A stretch of 64,000 bases of DNA from Sabellastarte sp. h YS-2021 (lineage: Eukaryota; Annelida; Polychaeta; Sabellida; Sabellidae), in assembly GCA_964017235.1 (NCBI GenBank), contig OZ024928.1, positions 154,404,881 through 154,468,880 on the forward strand. The letters are read 5' to 3'. Below the pieces are notes generated by a model. The model worked only from the letters and a program-made list of their open reading frames with translations, ran no database searches and was not told where the DNA came from. Of the stretch, positions 34,401 through 46,400 are shown piece after piece (positions within the stretch are counted from its first letter, which is position 1; every line of letters starts with the position of its first letter). The position numbers were made by a program, and so were the translations under genes.

Positions 34401-37400
34401 TAGGGTTTTGGGATGGTAAACCAACCTATAGGAAATCATGGGCTGGGGATCTTTTTGTGTTCAGATTTGACCTTGGACCCTTCCTTCAAGGTCAAACGAT
34501 GATAGCCAAAATTCAAAGTGCTTAAGACTCGCTTATTATTGGTCCTAGAGGTTTGGGATGGTAAAATAACATATGGGAAATAAGGGACTGGAAATCTTTT
34601 GGTGTGGTCAGATTTGACCTTGGGCTCTCCTTCAAGGTCAAATGAGGATAGCCAAAGTTAAAACTGCTTATAACTTGATTATTATTGGTCCTAGAGGTTT
34701 GGGATGGTAAACCGACCTATAGGAAATCATGAGCTGGGAATCTTTTGGTGTGGTCGGATTTGACCTTGGGCCCCACCTTCAAGGTCAAACTAGGATAGCC
34801 AAACTTAAAAGTGCTTATAACTTGTTTGTTATTGATCCTAGAGGTTTACAGTGTGAAACCAACTCATACACTCATACGAAATCTTGGGCTAGGAATCTTC
34901 CGATGTTAGATTTGACCTTTGGCCCCTCCTCCAAGGTCAAACGATGGTTCACTGGCTTTGGCGAGTTGTCTTTCTGGTGGATACAAATTTGCATCAGTTC
35001 TCTGATGCATAGATCTATTTATCCTTAGAGGTAAAACATGAAAGGTAACCGTTAATTGTTATCCTGTCTGGTTTCAAAGAAAGACTAAAGTACCTGTGTG
35101 CTAACATGCAAAATGGTGGAAAAAGTATGGAAGACTTCCTTGGGGGAGTAGGGCATATTATAAGACTGTTTTGGACAGCTGTTGTATGTGTAAAAATTAT
35201 AAATGTTAATGAAAAATGGCCCAACTGTTTCATGTAAAAGCATAAAATATTTTTTGTCCTAGTGTGCAATAGTTTTTGTCCAGTTACTTTTTATCATAGT
35301 CATTTTTGGGCCAATGCTTTTTGTCCAGTTACTTTTTGTCCATACCCCGTTCATCCCACAGTGTTTATCCCATTTCCCCAGACTGTGGGGTACAGATATT
35401 ACTCATTATATTAGTGTAGGGATTGGTGCTTGATCTTTTAATGTTGATTGATTATCCCAGGGAACTGCTGATAAAGACATCATGTCAGCAATTCAATATC
35501 AAAATAACACCAAACAAACATATTTCAAACAAAAAGGGTAATTTCAATGCTTAAACGAACATATATAATATCCTTAAAGCACACTTACACCTGGAAGAAT
35601 CTAGGTCAAGTCTGGTGCCATGCTTGTTTATAATGTCTTGGCCTATTTCTATTACACAAAAGAGATACAAAACGTAACAGCTAATATACAGAAAAGCATG
35701 GAAACTCATTTTATGTGATTTTTGTATATTTTCCTCTTTTTTCCATTTTCTGTTGCAGAAATGTATTTTTGGTGTCTAAATAGTAGGTTTCAATGATTGC
35801 TTGATTTAATGTGTGCAACTTTTGAAAAAAACCTCAAATATTGGACATGGGTTATTTCATTGGTTCCAGTATTGAAATACTAATTGATGTAGTGCCCTAT
35901 ATTAAGCGTACCGCAAGGGATGCTTGTTTGTATATAGGAGAAATTCATGTGGAAGGGGTCGCCGGGTCCCACATTTTCTATTGCTTATAGCTTGACAACC
36001 ACTGGGCAGATTCTCTTGAAATTTGGTACAAATGTTATAGTTCGGTTGGGGGTTGTCGCTGTCCAAGAGATAACTAGGAAGAGTCTCTTCTGTATTTTCA
36101 ATCTTTATTTGAATTGTAGCAAGACTATAGCTTTACATAACAGAAGTTCTGTCTGTCCCTAACCAATAATTACTTCATTGGTTAAGCTCTGGCTATAGCT
36201 GGTCTCTGTGCTGTGCACTGTTCTTTTCCGAACTAACCAAGAACGTATGTGTTGTCTTACTGAGATAGTGCCTTATCTTGTATAGTTACACTTGCATGGC
36301 TAGACAGGTTCAGAACAAGTTGATTGGATACCTAACAATTAACATTCAACAGATCTGTTTATATGGTGTTACTGTGCAACATAAACAATTTTATAGAAAC
36401 CAGTTTGTACACATCTAATACATCATTTTTTTAAAAGTAGGATTATTGTTTCCAACAAATAAGTTGTGTCATAGTGATTATATGATTATAAGATCTAGGG
36501 ATTACGGATTTGCTTTAGGCCTGAGTAAAGTTACATCAGTAGCAGGTTTAGATATTATTTCTAAGACCAGTTGGATGAAACAATTCGCTTATTCAGATTC
36601 TTTGTAACTTCTTAATGAACTAACTTTTCTAGAGTTCATAATAATATATACACAAGATATCTGATGAAATATGTACTAACATGTTTACTAAATTATGGAC
36701 ACTTATAGATATTGGTCCATCATGTTTTATATGAAAATTACTTACAAATAGCCTCTATGACACCAGTATGCAGTTGCCCTGGGAAAACTTTCTGAATTTG
36801 GTGCGATGATATTTTTACCAATCAGAGAAGTCACATGGCCAAAGACATGTATTTAAAAGGGGTGTGCTTGTCCAGATGATAACTTAAAAACCCTTTACCT
36901 ATTCACATGAAACTTGGCAAGTAAACTTGTTATATAGATGTCTGGAAATCATTAACTTTTGGAAGTGATCCGATACAAACTGGCCAACTTAGTAATGATT
37001 AAATGTCAAAATTTTTTAAATGCTGAGAATGAAAAATTTTTAATATCTCGGAAATAGTGCAAGATAGAGAGATTTCGATAAAATTTACGACCCGAATGGT
37101 ACACAGAGTCATATGGAACCTTTTAGCCAAAAATTGTTTTCTGCTAGTGGCAGTCATTTTGAATTTCTGCGTAAAACACAGCAGCGCATTTATCTTGGAA
37201 ACAGTGTGAAGTAGAGTGATTTAAGCGAAAAGTCATGTGCCACCTTTTTGCCAAAAATTGTGTCCTTGCCATTTTTTGTGAATTTCTGCGTTAAATGCAT
37301 AAGCATATTTATCTTGGAAATGATGCATGATAGAGCGATTCTGACAAAGGTTTCTATGTGAATCTCAAAAACTCGTTGTGAGATAGATCAATTTCAACAA

Positions 37401-40400
37401 AATTTAGGGCCCCCAGGGTATACACAGAGTTATGCAATTTTTTGCCAATAATTGTTTACCGCCATTTTTGGCAGCCATCTTGAAGTTCTGCATAAAACAT
37501 AAAAACATATTTATCTCGGAAATGGGGCATGATAGAGCGATTTTGAATAAATTTTTTACCCCCAGGGTATATGCAGAGTCAATTGGCACTTTTTGCCACA
37601 AATTGTTTTCCTGCAGTTTTTGGTGGACATTTTTAAATTCTGCGAAAGTCATAAAAGGACATTTATCTCAGAAACGGTGCATAATAGCATGATTTTGACA
37701 AAATTATTAACCTGCGGAGTCATCTGGGACCTTTTTACCACAAATCATTTTGCCACTATATTTGGAAATGATGTGAGATTTTGATGAAATTTTTGGCTCA
37801 AAGGGTATACGCAGAGTCATTTGGCACTCTTTCAAGAAGCATTTTCCTGCCATTTTTTGCAGGCTGGTTAAATTTTTGCATAAATGGAAAACAATTGGAA
37901 TATAGAACAACAGAGCAAAATAGTCATTTCAGCAAAATCATTAATGCTCATGGGGATGCTTTGCTTTTGCACAATAAAACAATTTCTTTTTCTCTTGCAA
38001 AGCAATTACCTAGTTTTCCTTTGATATTAAACTTCCACATGGCAGTCAATCCCTACAGTAACCGATATCTCTGATGCCATGTTTAGCAATGCAAGATGTC
38101 TCGTTTTTACCCCACAGCCCTCAATGTGTGTCAGGGTATTGTTTTTACCAATGGAGTCCCGGTTGGGTCTGTGGGTGCCACCCACTGGGTGGTCACCAGG
38201 AAAAGTTCCTTTGGGTCTATCTCAGAAACTGTAAGGTGTAGGTTGTGCTTGTGTAGTTGATACTTGGTGTGGGTATTGGCAGGGGGTGTTTTAAGTGTGC
38301 AGCGTCATGGTGTGACCTTGATTTGATCTTTGACTCTGTCATAGTGAGCTTGAGTTTAGAAATATTGTGATCTTGTATATCTTGGAAGTTGTAAGGTGTA
38401 GTAATTCCATACTTGGTCAGGACATGAGTTGGGCATGTAGATGTGCAACCTTATAGTGTGACCTTGATTGGACCATTGCTCTTGCAAAAGTGACCTTGAA
38501 CTTTAAAATCTTTTTCGGGCAAAATCTTGGAGACCATAAGGTGTAGGAGGTGGATACTTGGTGGGAGAGAGAGTAGGTATCCAACATCATGGTTTGACCT
38601 TTGACCTTGCTACACTGACCTTGACAAATACAAATCTTGTCTGGGCTATTTGGTATGGACACTGGTTGGGTGGAGTATGTGTGCAGCGTCATGGTGTAAC
38701 CTTGAGTTGACCTTTGCACTTGCTGTAGTGACCTTGACTTTTAAAATATTGTCCAAGCTATGTCTCGGAAACTGTAAGGCGTAGGAAGTTGATACTTGGG
38801 AGGGACAGTAGTTGGTGGGTGTAGGTGCACAGCGTCATGGTGTCACCTTAACTTGACCTTGCTGTGGTGATCTTGACCTTTAAAATCATGTGTAGGTACA
38901 TATCTCAGAAACCATAAGGTGTAGGAAGGCACAGTTGTGGATAGGGGTGGGGGGCGTAAGTGTACATTGTGATGGTACACTTTCTTTTAAATGTTATTTT
39001 AAACATGATTTGCTCTGAAAATCTGATTTATGTACTGTTTCGCCTCTACTATTTTTCCAGGCTGTGGGGTATGGGCATCTCCTATGCTATTTCTTGAACT
39101 AGCCTTTGTGGGTGAATTTATGTTTATTTACTTTTGTGTTATTTAATCACCATGCAGTGATATTCATGCTTTTTCTCATTAGGAACTGTGCGATAATCCT
39201 CAGTTGTTTGTTGGAGGGGCTTCCCGCTTTGATGTAAACCAAGGAATGCTTGGTGAGTTTACAGTGATATTAATTCTTGATTTTAACTCTTGACACCACA
39301 GTAAATTTGTGTACATTTACAAAAATGTCATATGGTGGCAACGATGGATGTACTTAGGATTATTATCTCCCGCCGGGCTTTAGCCCGCTAGGGAAATTAT
39401 GAAATGATGTGTGTGTGCATGTGTGGGGGTGCGTGCGTTGGTGTGTCACGCAGATTTCTCCAAAACTGCTACAGCTATCTCCTCTGAAACGGAGCGAGAT
39501 AGAGCGATTTCGACAAAATTTTTGACCCCCAGGGTATTAGCAGAGTCTACTGGCGACTTTAACATCCAAACATCATTTTCCCGCCACTTTTGGCGGCTTA
39601 AAAACATGTTTATCTCGGAAATGGAGTGAGATAAAGCAACTTCAACAAAACTTTTGACCCCCAGGGTATTAGCAGAGTCTACTGGTGACTTTTCCCAAAA
39701 ATCGTCTTCCTCTACTTTTGGCCGCCATTTTGAATTTCTGCGTTAAACGCAAAATTACGTTTATCTCGGAAACGGAGCGAGATAGAGCGTTTTCGACAGA
39801 ATTTTTGACTACAGGGTATATGCAGAGTCTACTGGCAACTTCTCCCAAAAATCGTTTTCCCACCACTTTTGGCGGCCATATTGAATTTCTGCGTAAAACA
39901 CAAAAAAGTGTATCTCCGAAACAGAACGAGATAGAGAGATTTCAATGAAATTTTTGACCCACAGGGTATCTGCAGAGTCTACTGGCGACTTTTTGCAAAA
40001 GAACGTTTTCCTGCCACTTTTGGCGGCCATCTTGAATTTCTGCGTAAAATGCAAAAACGTGTTTATCTCAGAAACGGAGAGAGATAGAGCGATTTCGACG
40101 AAAGTTTTGACCCACAGGGTATCTGCAGAGTCTACTGGCGACTTTTCCTAAAAATTGTTTTTCCAGCTATCTTGAATTTTTGCATAAAATGCAGTAAATA
40201 AATAAAAAAATAAAATTTAAAAATAAAACAGATTCATCTACGGAACTTTGCATTTTGTCATAAATGGAAAAACATATTAATCACAGGAAGATGGTCATTT
40301 TTACAAACTCCTTGATACTCATTGGGACGCAAACATTAAAGTGCCTCTTGCTTATTGTCACTTCTACATGTGCCTCTATTTCACAAGAAAATCTATATTC

Positions 40401-43400
40401 CACTATCTTTAGTACATCAAATTTATACGGCGGGAGATAATTGCATGCGTCAGAATACTTGTTTGGAATGTGTCTTTTCGATATGGCCTGTCACCTCAGT
40501 AATTTTTTCTCTTCCTGCTAAGTTCTGATATTCAGCTGATTATTAATGTAAAAAAAATTAAGTCTCTTAATGAGTAACCCTGCCAAGTAGAATTCCTCTA
40601 TTAAAAAGAAATAAGTTTTAAATTATCAAGCTTTTTTTCCATTTCTGCACATGAAAAGTATTTTACTTATTTGTTTGAGATTCAATTCAATAGACGCAAG
40701 TGTTTTTGCTGTTTACAGGAGATTGTTGGCTTCTTGCAGCAGTAGCATCCATTTCAGGACATGACTCATTGTTTCAAAGAGTGGTACCACCGGATCAGGG
40801 ATTTGGTTCTAACGTATGACTACACAATATATGTTTTTTATTGCGTTAATACATCCTATCCAATGGACAATTGCTTTACCGGTCGGCGCGACCGGTCCCG
40901 CCAAACGCCAGAAAAAGACGTCCTGTATATAATACTGGCAGGACCGGTCAGTAGTGTGCATTTGCTAGGTGGCGCATCATACTTGCTTCCTGTCCAGACA
41001 GAGTGACGTCAGTTCATCTTTTTCGTTTGGCGCGTGTAGTGTGCAGACGCGTTTTGAATTTATCTCCAAGTTTGAAGAAAACGCGGTTTATTCTACGAAA
41101 TTAAAGCTTATTTTCAGATGAAAATATATATATTGTGTTACATACATATCAGGGCCTCTCCAGGACTTAAACGAGGCATTATCCAGCGTTTTATAGCAAG
41201 TTTTGAAGAATTTCTGTGTACTTGTCGTCGAGAGGAATCGTGGGTGAGAGGCCGTGTGTCGTCCCTGCAGCATTCCTTCTTCTAATCAGAAGCGTGTATA
41301 ACCACGATTCACCCTCCATTTATTTCTACATTGTCGAGTAACACTGCGTGTATGTCGACGAGAAGAAATTAGAAGGAAAGAAGAATGCATCGTCTGACGT
41401 CATCACTTCCAGCTTATGCTTGTCACGTGACATGGACCTGGTCACGTGATACGCATTCAACAATGGAGGTCACGTGATACGCATTTACAATGGAGGAATC
41501 GTGTTTTCAACAGAAGTTTTAGAAGGAAAGACGAGTATTTATTGCTCTACACCCACTTTTTAACTGGCAAGAAGAAATCCAGCAACTCGTCTGTTGACCT
41601 GAAGAAGTTGGATGTCAAATAGTCTTTGAACTCTGCAAATTTTGCCGGTGCCGGTCATGTGACTTCACACATCTCAACACAACTACCGGCAAGCAAATCC
41701 CCAAGCGTGACTGGTTCAGCTGACAAGAAGTGATGAGTTTTACCGGTACCAGTGCTGGTCAGACTACCGGTGGGGAGCACCAGTGATGAGTTTTACCGGT
41801 TCCAGTCTGTACAGACTACCGGTGGGTCATGTTCCTGTGAAGCTGTCAAGAAACCCCCCTTCAGTGGTTCCAGTGATCAGCCCTGTGTTGATACTGGAAC
41901 CTTCACCAGAGGCCTTTCCACTGGTGGGACTGTTGGGGGTACCGGTTCCGGTCTGTACAGACTACCGGTGGGGGCTGTTCCTGTGAAGCTGTCAAGAAAC
42001 CCCCCTTCAGTGGTCCAGTGATCAGCCCTGTGTTGATACTGGAACCTTCACCAGAGGCCTTTCCACTGGTGGGACTGTTGGGGGTACCGGTTCCGGTCTG
42101 TACAGACTACCGGTGGGTGCTGTTCCTGTGAAGAAACCCCTTCAGTGGTTGCCAGTGATCACCCCTTTTTGATCCTGGAACCTCCACCAGAGGCCTTTCC
42201 ACTGGTGTGACTGTTGGGGGTACCGGTTCCGGTCTGTACAGACTACCGGTGGGTGCTGTTCCTGTGAAGAAACCCCTTCAGTGGCTGCCAGTGATCAGTC
42301 CTGCTTGATCCTGGAACCTCCACCAGAGGCATTTCCACTGGTGGGACTGTTGGGGTACCGGTTCCAGTCATGTTCCTGTGAAGCTGTCAAGGAACCCCCC
42401 TTCAGTGGTTACCAGTGATCAGCCCTGTTTTGATACTGGAACCTCCACCAGAGGCCTTTCCACTGGTGTGACTGTTGGGGGTACTGGTTCCAGTCTTGTT
42501 CAGACCACCGGTGCGGCTGCTCAGAGGGTTCACCTACCAGAAGTCGCGGTGACCATTGAGACCCTTATCTTCCCTGTGCAGAATTTTGGACCGGTACCGG
42601 TCCTGTTCAGGCTACCGGTAGGGTCACTCTCCAGCCAGTGATGAGGGATACCGGCACCAGTTCTGTTCAGACTGCCGGTTGTGGTCACAGAAATCCAGCA
42701 AGGGCTACCGGTTAAACAGGATTACCGGTTACACAGAGTTGCTGGTGACATACAGCAGGGCTACTGGTTCAGAGAATTACCGGCTCCTGAGTGTTGCCGG
42801 TTCCGGAGTCTTGCCGGTTACAGAGGAATCTGTACCCATACTTAAGGGCAAGAAACCAGCTCCAAATCCAGTGCTGACAACAGGTTTGCCGGTTACAGAG
42901 AATTGCCGGTTCCGGAGTGTTGCTGGTTCCGGAACAGTAGTGCTGCTGGTTACAAGAAATCTGCTGTTCCCATCCTTGCTGGCAAGGAACCAGCTTCAAA
43001 TTCAGTGCTGAGAACAGGTTCAACAGTTAGCCTTCTCTCAGAGCCTACCGGTTTGACCGGTTACAGAGCCTGTTTGATTGCAGAGAAAAGCTGCTGAACC
43101 ACCACTGTGGACAGGAAGAAGGCAACTTCATATGAGCCTATCCTTGCTAAGAAGTAGTTCACCCAGTTCTGCCAACTCCGGTGAGTTTATGCAGAACTGT
43201 GGAGCCACCAGGAACCGGTTACAGAGCATTGCCTCGCGTATAACCGTTTAAGGCCTGGTACTGGGCAGGTCTCCAGGACTGACTGACAGACCGGCAGAAG
43301 TTCCTTAAAGGCCAAAACAGCTGTTTAGGCCAACCAGTGGCAGCCTAAGGAACTGGTTACAGAGGAATTTTTGATCAGTCACTGGTCCCGGTGAAATGCC

Positions 43401-46400
43401 TGTCAAGCTACCTGACCAGTCAGCCAGCCTACCCTTTCGGGTCCCAGCTGGTCAGACAGTGGCTAGAGATTGAGGGAGGGTTACACTCTCCCCTTCCGGT
43501 TCAGACCCCACTTGACGAGGTCACCGAGTGTAATAAGCAACTACCACAATCCAACCAAACAGTCCTTCCTTTTAGAGGCACGGTATCAGCTGATAAACAA
43601 GAATGCAGTCGAACCGGTGGAAAATCAAAACTCACTGGGGTTTTACAACCGGCTTTTTGGTACCCAAACCCAACAACCGGTGGAGACCGATCCTAGACCT
43701 GAGCACCTTGAACACCCTTTTGAACACAGGGACGTTCAAGATGGAAACCCCAGAGACAATAAGAACCTCCCTCCAAGCAGGGGAGTGGGTCACATCCATA
43801 GTTTTCAAAGAAGCATACTTCCACATACCAATTCACAGTCAGTCCAGGAAGTACATGCGCTTTCACCTCCAGGGTCAGTCCTACCAGTTCAAGCCCTTCC
43901 CTTTGACCTGTCCACAGCTCCCATGGAGTTCACAGTGGTGGCCAAAGAGGTCAAACTCGTGGCTTTTCAGAAGGGTATAAGGATCCACCAGTACCTAGAC
44001 GACTGGCTGGTGAGAGCCTCTACCCACCACACCTGTCTCCAGCATACTCAAACCCTAGTCACACTTTGTCAGGAATTAGGGTGGCTGGTGAACAAGGAAA
44101 AGTCAGAGCTGGTTCCCAAACAGGTCTTCAACTTCGTAGGTTACCAGTTCGACCTGAAAGAGGGCAAGGTCAGACCAACAGAAGAACGTTGGCAGGCCTT
44201 GACACACAAGATCAGATCAATATTGTCGGATCCGCTTTGCCCGGTCCGACAATTCATGTCCCTCATAGGTCTACTCACAGCAACAGAAAAGCAAGTCCAC
44301 TTAGGGCGACTAACATGAGACCCATACAGTGGCACTTGAAAAACAACTGGAGGGTCCCAGAGTCACTGGAAAAGGTGATCTCGGTCCCCAAATCCCTCCA
44401 CCCCCATCTAAGGTGGTGGCTGGAGGAAAGCAATGTGCTTCTAGGTCAACCTTTACACCCTCTAAAACATGCTCTGCAAATCTTTACAGACGCATCAAAA
44501 GAAGGGTGGGGCGCTCACTTAGACGAGCACACTGCAAGGGGACAGTGGTCCCTACCCGAGAGCAAGTTAAACATAAACCACTTGGAGCTGAAAGCAGTAT
44601 TTCTAGCTCTAAAAGAGTTTCAAACCCTAGTCTTCAACAAGACAGTGTTGGTAGCTACAGACAACACAACAGTGGTTGCCTATATCAACAAAGAAGGGGG
44701 GATGAAATCGGGCTCTCTGTGTGCCCTACTGTGGAGAATTCTGTCCTGGTGCACCAGGCAGCAAGTAACCCTCAGGGCACGTCACATCCCCGGCCGGCTG
44801 AACGTGATAGCAGACAAGCTATCCCGGCTTGGCCAGACCATTCAAACAGAGTGGTCACTTCATCCAGCAGTGTTCCAAGCTGTATGTTCAAGGTGGCATC
44901 AGCCACAAGTGGACCTGTTTGCCACCAGGTTCAACAACAAACTACCAGTTTGTATCACCGGTACCAGACCCCCAGGCTTGGGCAGTGGATGCACTCGGCC
45001 TGTCCTGGGAGGACCTGGACCCATACGCCTTCCCACCGGCAGCCATCTTGGGCAAAGTGGTGGAGAAGCTCCAGGACTACCCCTGCAATAGAATAATTCT
45101 GATTGCTCCAGGGTGGCCCAACATGCCCTGTTTTTGGGACCTGGTAGCAATGTCAAGCCAGATCCCACTGTGTCTGCCCAGCATACCCAACCTAGTGTCT
45201 CAGCCATTCAACCAGGTCCTTCACAGGAACCTGTCGAATCTGAACCTACATGCCTGGCTCCTAGAGCCTCAGCAATCAAGGAGCAAGGCTTCTCTGAGGC
45301 AGTGGCAGCACGAATTGAGGCTCCTCAAAGAAGGTCAACCAGATCTGTCTATGGGCCAAAGTGGACCATTTTTACAAGTGGTGCCTCAGTAATCAGGTGG
45401 ACTTCAGGGCACCACCTCTGAAAGCCATTGCTGACTTCCTCCTGCACTTATTTCAGGAGAAGAAGTTACAACCAAGCACTATTGATGGCTACAGATCCGC
45501 CATTGCTGACGAACTGGGCAATTCCACCATTAATGTCAGCAAAGATGAGAATCTCTCTCGTCTCCTGGATAGTTTCCATAGAGACAGACCTAAGGGCAGG
45601 AGGGGCATCCCCTCCTGGAACCTTTCACTGGTTTTACATCAGCTCACAAAGGCTCCCTTTGATTCCCTGAAAGAGGCCTCCTTGAAACATCTAACTTTCA
45701 AGACTGTTTTCTTGCTGGCTTTGGGTTCAGGTAAACGCAGGAGTGAGATCCATGCTTAGTTACATAAGAACATCAGACACCAGTCGGACTGGTCTAAGGT
45801 GTTTTTGTACCCCTCACCCAGTTTCCTATCCAAGAACCAGCTGGCTAAGGAAGGTCTAGATAGTGTGGCACCAGTGGTCATCCCAGCCCTGGCACCATCT
45901 CTGGATAGGTCACTCAAGGGTGACAGGTCCCTATGTCCAGTTAGAGCCCTGCGCTACTACTTGGACAGGACTGCAGACCTCCGGCAGAATAAGGAGTTAG
46001 TCTTTGTCTCCTTCAAGAAGGGTTTTGATAAAGACATCTCACCTGCCACCATCTCCTCATGGATCAAACAGACTGTGGTTCTGTGCTATGAGCTCTCTGA
46101 CCAGGAGGCCCTCACCTTACATCAGGTTAAAGCCCATGATGTTAGGGCCTTTGCTGCCTCTAAGGCTTTCCAATCAGGGATTTCCTTAGATCAGATCTTG
46201 TCAGCCTGCCACTGGAAATCTCACAACACCTTCACCCAATTCTATTTGAAGGATGTTGCCTGGGCTGACTTGGAGCTTTTCCACCTGGGACCTGTAGTGG
46301 CTGCCCAGCAGGTGCACCACCAGGCCCAGAAATGAGGGGATGTTGTATATATGTAAATATGTACATATTGTAAAAAAAAACAAAAAAAAAAAAAACTGTG

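Noticed and set aside
41752..43023. Gly/Thr-rich open frames in the DIRS-B leader as genes
   Set aside because: They follow the tandem repeat, break at unit borders because the period is not a multiple of three, and exist on both strands.
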